Below are positions 25,154-33,578 of a stretch of 44,275 bases of DNA, piece by piece. This DNA comes from Firm-13 sp964617375 (GTDB lineage: Bacteria; Bacillota; Clostridia; Saccharofermentanales; Saccharofermentanaceae). Made by a program: the position numbers and the translations under genes. The stretch is from NCBI GenBank assembly GCA_964617375.1, contig CAZTXQ010000023.1, positions 1 to 44,275 on the forward strand, written 5' to 3'. The first letter of the stretch is position 1. Each line of letters begins with the position of its first letter. The notes under the pieces were generated by a model. The model did no database searches. It saw only the letters and a program-made list of their open reading frames with translations, and was not told where the DNA came from.

Positions 25154-25987
25154 ATGCTGCACAAAATAGAAGCCATGCCGTTTCGTATCCTGAATTTAAT
25201 CTCTGTAATCGTTATGATAACCGCCAACATTGTTTTTGAGATTTTACCGCTGAACGGAATATCGACGGCGCAGGTTTCAAACGCTCACGATACAATCCTG
25301 ACCCCGCCCGGATTCACTTTTTCCATATGGGGAATCATTTATCTGTGGCTTTTATTGGGAGGACTGTATCAGATCGGACTTTTTCATGCGCAAAAAGATG
25401 CCGATAATCCGGATTTGGTTTATGCGGTGAAATCCCTTATACCGGTCGTATGCGTTATTGATATCATATGGCTGGTCATGTGGCATTATGAGCTTCTGCT
25501 CCTGAGTCTGCTCGTGATAGTTCTGCTGTGGATCGCTCTGGTTTTTCTCTATTTGAGATTGCTCCCGGAGATTCGCACGATGAAGGAACGGCTGTTCCTG
25601 CTTTGTCCGATCAGTATCTTTTTAGCGTGGATCTCGGCGGCTTCTCTTTTGAATCTGACCGTCTTCATACACGATTTAAGCAGCGACATGTTCGGTCTGG
25701 GCATGCTTCCATGGAGCATTGCCGTCCTGCTTATTCTGTTTGCCATATCTGAGATTTTCATTATCAAGTATGCCGATTATGTTTTCGGACTGACCTCTGT
25801 GTGGGCTTTTGCGGGTATCATTACCCGCTTCTTCTCGGCAGGCGAGGAAAGTTCGAATCTGATGATCATGGTCGTATTAGCTTCGTTTCTTGCGGGGATG
25901 CTGCTGCTTTCTCTTGCGATTCGAGCTTTGAGTCGTCACAAGGCGAAGCTTGCGCAGATCACGTCCACGAGGAATATGCATCATTGA
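25154..25987 (+). CDS. TspO/MBR-related tryptophan-rich membrane protein
   Basis: A 277-residue membrane protein with about seven hydrophobic helices. The N-terminal half carries a TspO-like signature: PPGFTFSIWGIIYLWLLLGGLYQIGLF after a first helix, in the TspO/MBR pattern of a proline-rich lead into a tryptophan-containing helix. It is longer than classical TspO (about 160 residues) and belongs with the extended bacterial forms, whose ligand is unknown; classical members bind porphyrins. CGGAGGA lies 7 bases before ATG. The last 111 bases overlap the antisense 3' end of the glycosyltransferase gene. Assignment to TspO rather than another small permease is probable, not certain. Confidence 0.72.
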   Translation: MLHKIEAMPFRILNLISVIVMITANIVFEILPLNGISTAQVSNAHDTILTPPGFTFSIWGIIYLWLLLGGLYQIGLFHAQKDADNPDLVYAVKSLIPVVCVIDIIWLVMWHYELLLLSLLVIVLLWIALVFLYLRLLPEIRTMKERLFLLCPISIFLAWISAASLLNLTVFIHDLSSDMFGLGMLPWSIAVLLILFAISEIFIIKYADYVFGLTSVWAFAGIITRFFSAGEESSNLMIMVVLASFLAGMLLLSLAIRALSRHKAKLAQITSTRNMHH

Positions 25988-27184
25988 GTCGATCCGCTGT
26001 TCGTGCCGTATACGCCGGCGTTCGATTGTATGGATGTAGACATCCTCAACACGTTCTGCGAAAGTAGGGGCCGAGTAAGAGATCAACGCGGCGATGGCAT
26101 TTCTCGTATACAATTCGGATGTCTTCTTGTCGGTCAGTACCTCATAAAGAATTTCGGGGATTTCGTCCGGCTGCTCAAAAAGCCGGCCGTCAACGCGGTC
26201 TCTGATGATCTTTCTTATGCACTCGTCTTTTCTCGCGACAATCGGAAGACTGGCCGCCATAGCCTCATAGTAGGTAAGTCCCTGCGTCTCGGTTTGGGAG
26301 CAGCAGAGAAACACATCTCCGAGCCTGTAATGGGAACCGATCTCCTGGTAAGGTATGACTCCGAGGAAAATAACGTGCTCACGAACGCCGATGGATTCGG
26401 CTAAATCCTCAAGTTCTTTGCGGTCGGGTCCTGAACCGATCAGGATAAGGCGTGCTTCCGGCAGCTTTTTGAGAAGCGCCGGCATCTGAGAGATCGCAAC
26501 GTCGATGCTCTTTTCTTTGGCGATTCGACCCAGACACAAGATCAGGGGCCAGGAAGGATCAAGATGATACTTCTTTTTCAGGGCGAGTGTTTCTTCTGCA
26601 GGATGATTCTCTTTCGCCAGCGGTGTGAAATCAATCCCCGTCGGTATAATATAAATCGGTTTTGTGACGCCGCAGAGATTTAAAAAATCAGCCGTCTTTT
26701 CGGTGGGGGCGATGACAGCCGCCGTCGCGTTGCAGAAGGCGCGCGTATACTGACGCGCGAAGGAAGGAGTAATCAGCTTGCCGTTGGCGATATAGTGAAG
26801 ATAGTCCTCGTACATTGTGTGAAAGGTATGGACAATCGGAATCCGGAAGGGTGCTGCCGCGCCCCTTGCCATGTACCCCATGGAAAACTCGGTCTGCGTA
26901 TGAATGACATCGATTTTGAATTTGTGGATTAAACGCATAATGCGGATGGAAAACGGCGACGCCGCACGCTTGGGTTTGAGGAAAAGGATCGGCATGCTCG
27001 GGAAGCGGTAAACAGCCGTCAATTCCTCTTCTTCCTCTTTTTCAAGAGAAGCAGCCGGATCGGAAACCGTAAAGATATACACATTATGTCCGCGTTTCTT
27101 AAGTTCGGTCGAAAGAGTGTACACGGACGAGGCGACGCCGCTTATATCCGGGAAATACGTATCCGTGAAAATGGCAATATTCAT
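25877..27184 (-). CDS. GT4 glycosyltransferase, likely 1,2-diacylglycerol 3-glucosyltransferase
   Basis: A 435-residue GT-B enzyme. Visible features: MNIAIFTDTYFPDISGVASSVYTLS at the start, VIHTQTEFSMGYMARGAA, HTFHTMYEDYLHYI, the donor-domain opening LCLGRIAKEKSID, and the EX7E-type motif in SQTETQGLTYYEAMAASLPIVAR. This combination is typical of Firmicutes enzymes that glucosylate diacylglycerol, giving glycolipids used as lipoteichoic acid anchors at the inner membrane face. Start ATG 27184 has AAGGGAG about 7 bases upstream. The last 37 residues are strongly basic (RKLRL...RKRKQQHPRKKR) and are encoded entirely opposite the TspO-like gene, so they may be a recent extension that helps binding to acidic lipids. 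Confidence 0.88.
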   Translation of the reverse strand: MNIAIFTDTYFPDISGVASSVYTLSTELKKRGHNVYIFTVSDPAASLEKEEEEELTAVYRFPSMPILFLKPKRAASPFSIRIMRLIHKFKIDVIHTQTEFSMGYMARGAAAPFRIPIVHTFHTMYEDYLHYIANGKLITPSFARQYTRAFCNATAAVIAPTEKTADFLNLCGVTKPIYIIPTGIDFTPLAKENHPAEETLALKKKYHLDPSWPLILCLGRIAKEKSIDVAISQMPALLKKLPEARLILIGSGPDRKELEDLAESIGVREHVIFLGVIPYQEIGSHYRLGDVFLCCSQTETQGLTYYEAMAASLPIVARKDECIRKIIRDRVDGRLFEQPDEIPEILYEVLTDKKTSELYTRNAIAALISYSAPTFAERVEDVYIHTIERRRIRHEQRIDSMMHIPRGRDLRKLRLVTTQSSNRKRKQQHPRKKRS

Positions 27185-27216
27185 AAGGTTCTCCCTTGAA
27201 CGCAGTATTGTTCATA

Positions 27217-27222
27217 TTATAG
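27217..27222 (-). promoter_or_regulatory. Candidate -10 box of the glycosyltransferase gene
   Basis: TATAAT on the minus strand 33 bases before the start codon; no convincing -35. Confidence 0.4.
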
Positions 27223-27325
27223 TACAGAAAGCCGGCGCTGTCGTCGCGTATTTTCGTTTTAAGGTTTATTTAAGAAAGAGAAGACGAAATCGGATGATTC
27301 GCGCGAAAAGGCGGCTGCTTCACTC

Positions 27326-27354
27326 TTTACCAAAGCGGTTTCCTGCTTTACAAT
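27326..27354 (+). promoter_or_regulatory. Promoter of the amino-acid ABC importer operon
   Basis: TTTACC (27326-27331) and TACAAT (27349-27354) with a 17-base spacer, about 55 bases before the binding-protein start. Confidence 0.65.
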
Positions 27355-27408
27355 GCTAACGTACTATCAGAATAAATCGCGAAACCAATTATATCAGGAG
27401 GACGTTAT

Positions 27409-28206
27409 ATGAAGAGGGGATTATCACTGGTTCTTGCAGCGCTGATGGCTGCTTCCGTAATGATTTGCGGATGTTCAAAAAAGGACGATTCGCTGACCAA
27501 AATCAAGACATCGGGAGTGTTTGTGCTCGGTCTCGATGACGCATTTCCGCCGATGGGATTCCGTGATGAGAATAATGAGATCACGGGTTTTGATATTGAT
27601 GTCGCCAAAGAAGTGGCGAGCCGTATGGGCGTAGAGCTCAAGTGCCAGCCGATTGACTGGGATTCCAATGTTCTCGAATTGAATTCCGGCAATATTGACT
27701 GCATCTGGAACGGTCTTACAATCACGGCCGACAGACAGAAGCAGATGACATTCTCGGATGCCTATATGAAGAACCGCCAGGTTGTTATTGTAAGAAGCGA
27801 TTCCGGTATTACTTCTCTTGCCGATCTCGCGGGAAAGACCCTTTGCCTGCAGGCCGGTTCGAGCGCAGCCGACGCTCTTGACACCAACACCGATTTTAAG
27901 GATTCCCTGGGAAAAGTCGTCGAGCTTTCCGATAATGTCGCCGCCTTTATGGAACTTGAGGGAAAGACAAGCGACGCGATCCTGATGGATGAAATCGTTG
28001 CGGCCTATTACATCACACAGAACAAAAAAGATTTTGTGATCCTCGACGAGTCTCTTGCGGATGAGGAATACGGCATCGGCTTCAGGAAGACGGATAAGGC
28101 ACTTGCCGAAGAAGTCAATAAGCAGCTTAAGGCTATGGCCGACGACGGTACACTTGCCGAGATTTCCATGAAATGGTTTGGTAAAGATATTACGACCATC
28201 GCCTGA
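27409..28206 (+). CDS. Polar amino-acid ABC transporter substrate-binding lipoprotein
   Basis: A 265-residue family 3 solute-binding protein. Residues 1-21 are a lipoprotein signal with lipobox ICGC (lipidated C22). The mature part shows the two-lobe pattern: SGVFVLGLDDAFPPMGFRDENNEITGFDIDVAKEVA, LNSGNIDCIWNGLTITADRQKQMTFSDAYM, and DLAGKTLCLQAGSSAADAL. It would hold its ligand at the outer membrane face and deliver it to the permease encoded next. The GFDIDVAKEVA and GLTITADR segments are shared with glutamine, arginine and cystine receptors; the ligand is not decidable. AGGAGG precedes ATG by about 7 bases. Confidence 0.93.
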   Translation: MKRGLSLVLAALMAASVMICGCSKKDDSLTKIKTSGVFVLGLDDAFPPMGFRDENNEITGFDIDVAKEVASRMGVELKCQPIDWDSNVLELNSGNIDCIWNGLTITADRQKQMTFSDAYMKNRQVVIVRSDSGITSLADLAGKTLCLQAGSSAADALDTNTDFKDSLGKVVELSDNVAAFMELEGKTSDAILMDEIVAAYYITQNKKDFVILDESLADEEYGIGFRKTDKALAEEVNKQLKAMADDGTLAEISMKWFGKDITTIA

Positions 28207-28307
28207 TCTCCGATTCCGCCTTTCACAGCATATCCGGAACGGATCTGCCTTTATCGACGGACCCGGAACCGATCGGACATCAAGATTTAAGCGAAAGTGA
28301 CTCAATC

Positions 28308-28952
28308 ATGAATTATGGCGCGACATTAACATACCTTCTCGAAGGTGCCCTTCAGGCGATCGAACTGTTTTGTCTTACGATTGTGCTGTCCTTGCCACTG
28401 GGTCTCCTGGTGGCAAGGCTTCGCCTTTCCCGGAAATGGTTTATTAAGAAGCCGATACAGCTGTATCTTCTGATCATGAGAGGAACTCCTCTCATGCTTC
28501 AGCTGTTCTTTTTCATGTACGGGCCGTCCCTGCTTTTCGGTCTTCCGATCGATCGTTTCGGAGCGGCCGTGTTAAGCTTTACCCTGAATTACGCAGCGTA
28601 TTTTGCGGAAATATACAGGGGAGGCATTGAATCGATCCCGGCCGGACAATACGAAGCGGCATCCGTCCTTGGACTCAACGCGTGGCAGACCTTCATGCGC
28701 ATTATCCTGCCGCAGGTCGTAAAAAGAATTGTTCCATCCTGTGCGAATGAGTTTATGACTCTTGTAAAAGACACGAGCCTCGCGCAGGTGATCGGCGTCG
28801 CGGAGCTGATGAGAAATGCCAGCAATGTGATGAATAGGGAATCTTCGATCATCCCGCTGGTGATTGCCGGCTTGTTCTATCTTGTTATGAACAGCGTAGT
28901 CGCAGGTGCGTTTTCGCGCGTCGAAAAGAAACTGAATTACTACAAGGGATAA
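28308..28952 (+). CDS. Polar amino-acid ABC transporter permease
   Basis: A 214-residue inner-membrane subunit of the HisM/GlnP type with about five helices. The ATPase-contact EAA loop is clear (GQYEAASVLGLNAWQTFMRIILPQ, about 114-137), preceded by YLLIMRGTPLMLQLFF, which is typical of this family. It forms a homodimer channel with the ATPase encoded 16 bases downstream. No obvious SD precedes its ATG, and 100 bases separate it from the binding protein; expression may rely on read-through from 27326. Confidence 0.94.
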   Translation: MNYGATLTYLLEGALQAIELFCLTIVLSLPLGLLVARLRLSRKWFIKKPIQLYLLIMRGTPLMLQLFFFMYGPSLLFGLPIDRFGAAVLSFTLNYAAYFAEIYRGGIESIPAGQYEAASVLGLNAWQTFMRIILPQVVKRIVPSCANEFMTLVKDTSLAQVIGVAELMRNASNVMNRESSIIPLVIAGLFYLVMNSVVAGAFSRVEKKLNYYKG

Positions 28953-28968
28953 TGGGGGAGGCGAATCG

Positions 28969-29742
<774 letters not shown>

Positions 29743-29748
29743 CGAGAA

Positions 29749-30387
29749 TCAGCGGGTTTCCGATGTGTTTTTCAGATAGAAAATCGCGAGCTGCGTCCTG
29801 CTTTTCAGGCGCAGCTTTTCTAATAGCAGGCTGATCGCATTTCTTACCGTGCCTTCGCTTATAAAGAGTTTTTCTGCGATTTCTTTGTTGCTCATTCCTT
29901 CCGCGATAAGCGAGAGGATTTCCAGCTCTCTGGGAGTAAGCCTGTATTCCTCAAGGGAAGGCGCTTTTCGTTGGCTGTTCTCCCTGAATAGAGGGAGTCT
30001 TGCGATGATTTCTTCCCCGAAGACGCTTTGTTCAGCCATAACGGCCTTTAGAGAAGGGACTATACTTTCGAATTTTTGCTTCAAGAGATAACCTTTGGCC
30101 CCCATTCGGAGCGCCTTGATTACGTAATCATCGTCGGAAAAAGTCGTCAGGAACAGAATCCGCGCATCAGGATACCGCGAAAGGACTTCCTCGCCGGCTT
30201 CGAGTCCCGTCATGCTTTTCATACGGATATCCATCAGAAGGACGTCCGGTTTGAACTCTTCGTAAAGGGGAAGTGCGTCGGAGCCATCTTTTCCGAGTGC
30301 CAGGACCCGAACATCCGGATCGGTCTCAAGGATCGTTCGAAGAGCTTCGGAAACAAGCGGATCATCATCAATTATTACGACGTTCAT
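29749..30387 (-). CDS. NarL/LuxR-family response regulator (LnrK-like)
   Basis: A 212-residue regulator: receiver domain 1-120 with acidic pocket IIDDDP and phospho-acceptor D53 in VLLMDIRMKSMTG, K104 in KGYLLKQ, and a LuxR-type helix-turn-helix at about 146-205 (LTPRELEILSLIAEGMSNKEIAEKLFISEGTVRN). Its ATG overlaps the kinase stop by 4 bases, so both are translated together. The kinase-regulator pair faces away from an ABC exporter of one ATPase and two permeases, as in the Bacillus subtilis linearmycin-resistance set lnrJKLMN. The likely DNA target is the palindrome at 31545-31558. Confidence 0.92.
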   Translation of the reverse strand: MNVVIIDDDPLVSEALRTILETDPDVRVLALGKDGSDALPLYEEFKPDVLLMDIRMKSMTGLEAGEEVLSRYPDARILFLTTFSDDDYVIKALRMGAKGYLLKQKFESIVPSLKAVMAEQSVFGEEIIARLPLFRENSQRKAPSLEEYRLTPRELEILSLIAEGMSNKEIAEKLFISEGTVRNAISLLLEKLRLKSRTQLAIFYLKNTSETR

Positions 30388-31463
30388 AGCTTCTCCTTTG
30401 GTACCGTTATGAATATTTCAAACCCCGGATTCCTGTGTACGGCGAGATGGCCGCCAAGACCGTCGACGCGCTTTTTGATGCCCGGGAGACCCATGCCTTC
30501 CGACTCCGTGACACTGACTTCGCCCGTTTTTCCTTTGGTCCCGTTATCTTTTAAGATCATCTGATAAAAAGCAGGATGCTCTATAAATGTCAGTTGTGCC
30601 GCGGTCGCGTCCGAATGCCGGGCGATGTTCGAGAGACCTTCTTTCATCACAGAAAGAAGTGCATAACGGATTTTCTTGTCCGGCTGGACATCGATCTGAT
30701 AACGAAGGCTGACCGGACAAAAAAGGAACTCTCCGACTTGCTTTCGAACTTCGCTTTCCAGGTCGAACGCATCGTCATGAAGATCGTGGATACTGGTCCG
30801 GACTTCATCCATGCCACCGGAAAGGGACTCCTGAAGCGCGAGCAGATTCTTTTTCAAGTCTTCGTCACGGCAGATGGCGATCAGTGCACCGGTCTGTAGA
30901 AGGGAACGCGTCAGTACATGTCCAATACTGTCATGAAGCTCGGAGGAGATGCGGTTTCTTTCCTTCAAAGTGGCCAGATGTACTTCGTAATCCTGTTTTT
31001 CGAGAAGATCGCGGTTCGCGTTTTCGAGCTGAAGCTGCTTCTCTGTAAGCGCATCGCGCAGAAGATAATTGTCATGCCGTCTCGTTTCGGAAACGGATGT
31101 TCTGTATTTTAACATAACCGAAAGAAGGATGAGAAGAGCAACAAAGTATAGATCCAGACCTGAACTCTCATGCGGTGCAATCAGCGGAATAAGTACCAGC
31201 AGCAAGAACCACTGATACCGGGTCCTCATGATATCGTAGACAAAAATCGGAAGAAAGAAGAGAGCGCCGGGAATGAACAGGCTCGCTAGGACTGCCGTAA
31301 AAAACAGGCCGAGAGTAAAATACTCCCTGTCGATGATGTTTGAGAGAGTTGCGAGGATGACAGCGGAAATCAACAGCACGACCGTATAGGTACCGTGTTC
31401 GTTCGATACGTACAGCGTCGTACAAAAAGCCAAAAGTATCAGCTTATCGATCAGAAGATTCAT
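30384..31463 (-). CDS. Membrane sensor histidine kinase, HisKA_3 type (LnrJ-like)
   Basis: A 359-residue kinase. About five to six hydrophobic helices fill residues 5-128 with almost no extracellular loop, as in intramembrane-sensing kinases of antibiotic-response systems. A coiled segment (about 135-170) leads to the HisKA_3 dimerisation helix with the phospho-histidine in SELHDSIGHVL, then an HATPase domain with the N-box GLSNIARHSDAT and G-boxes (DNGTKG, GMGLPGI). ATG 31463 has GGGGAAGGA about 5 bases upstream. With no large sensor domain, it probably senses through its membrane part or through the adjacent ABC exporter. Confidence 0.92.
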   Translation of the reverse strand: MNLLIDKLILLAFCTTLYVSNEHGTYTVVLLISAVILATLSNIIDREYFTLGLFFTAVLASLFIPGALFFLPIFVYDIMRTRYQWFLLLVLIPLIAPHESSGLDLYFVALLILLSVMLKYRTSVSETRRHDNYLLRDALTEKQLQLENANRDLLEKQDYEVHLATLKERNRISSELHDSIGHVLTRSLLQTGALIAICRDEDLKKNLLALQESLSGGMDEVRTSIHDLHDDAFDLESEVRKQVGEFLFCPVSLRYQIDVQPDKKIRYALLSVMKEGLSNIARHSDATAAQLTFIEHPAFYQMILKDNGTKGKTGEVSVTESEGMGLPGIKKRVDGLGGHLAVHRNPGFEIFITVPKEKL

Positions 31464-31513
31464 GCTTATCCTTCCCCTGGCTGTTTTTGATATCGGGAGA
31501 CTTTATGTTTTCT

Positions 31514-31522
31514 ATTCTATCA
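31514..31522 (-). promoter_or_regulatory. Extended -10 promoter of the kinase-regulator operon
   Basis: Minus-strand TGATAGAAT fits the extended -10 pattern about 50 bases before the kinase start. The palindrome at 31545-31558 lies just upstream of its -35 zone. Confidence 0.5.
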
Positions 31523-31544
31523 TGCCGTTCCCGCAATAAAACAT

Positions 31545-31558
31545 ATGACATTTGTCAT
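31545..31558. promoter_or_regulatory. Palindrome between the divergent kinase and exporter operons (candidate regulator site)
   Basis: ATGACA (31545-31550) and TGTCAT (31553-31558) are perfect 6-bp arms around TT. The centre is about 64 bases upstream of the predicted exporter transcription start, and just beyond the -35 zone of the kinase promoter. These are typical activator positions for a NarL-type dimer controlling both directions. Confidence 0.6.
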
Positions 31559-31580
31559 GCCGGGTATAGACTTTCGTCAC

Positions 31581-31609
31581 TTGGACGGCATGATGCGCTC
31601 GGGTAGAAT
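31581..31609 (+). promoter_or_regulatory. Promoter of the Lnr-like exporter operon
   Basis: TTGGAC (31581-31586) and TAGAAT (31604-31609) with a 17-base spacer; about 40 bases of leader. Confidence 0.65.
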
Positions 31610-31655
31610 GAGTCTATAGAAAAAGTCGAAAGTGTTTATGAATATAGGAGGAAAT

Positions 31656-32591
31656 ATGGTTGTTAAAGTTTCAAATCTCGTAAAAAGATACGGCGATCTG
31701 ATCGCACTGGATCATCTGCAGCTTGATGTAAAAGAAGGGGAAATCTTCGGACTCTTAGGTCCGAACGGATCCGGCAAAACGACCGCCATCAACTGTATTT
31801 TGTCTCTCTTAAGTTTTGATAAAGGAGAAATCGAAGTCTTCGACCGGAAGATGACGCCTTCCTCGTATGATATTAAAAGGGATATCGGAATCGTCATGCA
31901 GAATGTGGCGGTCATCGAGGAGCTGACCGTCTACGAAAACATCGATTACTTCTGCGGACTATATGTTCCCGAAAAAAAGAAGAGAAAGCAGCTTGTGGAA
32001 GAAGCGATCGAGTTCGTAGGCCTGGGGGATTTCCGCAAATTCTACCCCAGGAAGCTGAGCGGCGGACTCTTAAGAAGACTCAACATCGCGTGCGGCATTG
32101 CCCATAAGCCGAAGCTCATCATCATGGATGAGCCTACGGTAGCGGTCGATCCGCAGAGCCGGAACAATATCCTGGAAGGCATCGAACGCCTGAACAGGGA
32201 GGGCGCGACCGTGATCTACACGTCGCATTACATGGAAGAGGTCGAGCAGATCTGCACGCGGATCGGGATCATGGACAAGGGCCGTATTATCGCGAGCGGA
32301 ACCAAAGAAGACCTGAAGGGTATGATCCGGATCGGCGAGAAAATTACGATCGAGTTTCTTACGGGTTCTCCGGAAGATTATAAGGACTGGGTTCAGGAGC
32401 TTCCGTTTATCGCATCCGCTTCCACGCAGAACAACAATCTGATCTTAACGACCGAACGGGGCCATAACGGTCTGGCCGGTATCCTCTCCGCGATTCACGA
32501 CAAGGGAATTCATGTCGGACGAGTCTACTGCGAGCTTCCGACCTTGAACGATGTGTTCCTGGAGATTACCGGCAAAGAACTGAGAGATTAA
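31656..32591 (+). CDS. ABC exporter ATP-binding protein (LnrL-like)
   Basis: A 311-residue ATPase with Walker A GPNGSGKT (35-42), signature LSGGLLRRLNIA, Walker B LIIMDEPTVAVDP and switch histidine YTSHYMEEVEQI, followed by an extra C-terminal domain (about 230-311) of the drug-exporter type. ATG 31656 is chosen because ATAGGAGG precedes it by 5-7 bases; a frame extension to 31632 lacks one. It is followed by two ABC-2 permease genes, so the product should be a heterodimeric-channel exporter. The LnrLMN and BcrA-type relatives remove polyene or peptide antibiotics from the membrane. The substrate here is unknown. Confidence 0.92.
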   Translation: MVVKVSNLVKRYGDLIALDHLQLDVKEGEIFGLLGPNGSGKTTAINCILSLLSFDKGEIEVFDRKMTPSSYDIKRDIGIVMQNVAVIEELTVYENIDYFCGLYVPEKKKRKQLVEEAIEFVGLGDFRKFYPRKLSGGLLRRLNIACGIAHKPKLIIMDEPTVAVDPQSRNNILEGIERLNREGATVIYTSHYMEEVEQICTRIGIMDKGRIIASGTKEDLKGMIRIGEKITIEFLTGSPEDYKDWVQELPFIASASTQNNNLILTTERGHNGLAGILSAIHDKGIHVGRVYCELPTLNDVFLEITGKELRD

Positions 32592-32604
32592 GGGGGATAC
32601 GTAC

Positions 32605-33578
32605 GTGTTTTGGCATATATTTACATACCGCATTAAGAGTACGGTCCGCGATTTTCAGGTACTGTTCTGGACCCTCGGATTTCCCGTTATTCTCGCGACG
32701 TTTTTCGGAATGGCTTTCGCAAATATCGGCGCTGCCACGGAATTTGAAACGATCAAGATGGGTATTGTCAATACGGCCGAGTACAAGGCCGATACTAATT
32801 TTCAGACGCATCTGAAAGAGGCTTCAGATGCATCCGATGATCCGATGTTCGAGCTTACTGTATTTGACACGCAGGAAGATGCGGCAAATGCTCTTCGCGA
32901 GAAAACCATATCCGGCTATATTCTCGAGAAGGATTCCATGCAGCTCTATATCCGAAGCGCCGGNNNNNNNNNNNNNNNNNNNNNNNNNNNNNNNNNNNNN
33001 NNNNNNNNNNNNNNNNNNNNNNNNNNNNNNNNNNNNNNNNNNNNNNNNNNNNNNNNNNNNNNNCAACGGCTGCCCGTGTCAACTTAGCTCCGGTACACAA
33101 GTTGAAAGTGTTCGCCTGCTCCCTTTGCTCGGCGACTTTGATTCAGTATCTTTCAATTCTTATACTGATTGCTTATCTGATTTTCGTGCAGAAGGTGGAT
33201 TTCGGGAATCAGGCAGGATACATTCTCCTGGCTTCCTTTGCAGGCTGCTGTACGGGCGTATCGTTCGGCGCACTGATCGGAGCGATCGTCAAAAAGGGTG
33301 ACGGTATCAAGACCGGAGTAACTATTGGATCCTCGATGCTGATGTCCTTCCTGGCAGGCCTTATGAACGCGAAAATCAAATATACGGCGACCAAGAGTTT
33401 TCCGATTCTGGCCTACATCAATCCCGGTAATCTGATTGCCGACGCCTTCTATTCGCTCTATTACTATGAGACATACAACCGGTATCTTCTGAACGTGGGA
33501 CTCCTGTTCGCCTTCTCTTTCGTATTCTATTTCATCACATACCTTATTATGAGGAGGCAGCAGTATGAAAGTCTTTAA
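32605..33578 (+). CDS. ABC-2 type permease subunit (LnrM-like), interrupted by an assembly gap
   Basis: This gene spans the 100-base N run. The left part (GTG 32605, SD AGGGGGA 7 bases upstream) encodes FWHIFTYRIKSTVRDFQVLFWTLGFPVILATFFGMAFANIG and an extracellular region. The right part, in another apparent frame from 33064, is open up to 33578 and starts with VNLAPVHKLKVFACS, the usual cytoplasmic turn into helix 2 of ABC-2 permeases, then five helices. The frame change is explained by the unknown true gap length, so I treat it as one intact gene with missing sequence rather than a frameshift. The total should be near 370 residues if the family norm holds. It overlaps the next permease by 14 bases. 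Confidence 0.82.
32964..33063. other. Assembly gap (100 N)
   Basis: Exactly 100 unknown bases, the conventional placeholder for a gap of unknown size. It falls in the extracellular-loop region of the first permease. Confidence 0.99.

Noticed and set aside
32605..33578. Frameshifted pseudogene in the exporter
   Set aside because: The frame change coincides exactly with the 100-N placeholder, whose length is arbitrary.
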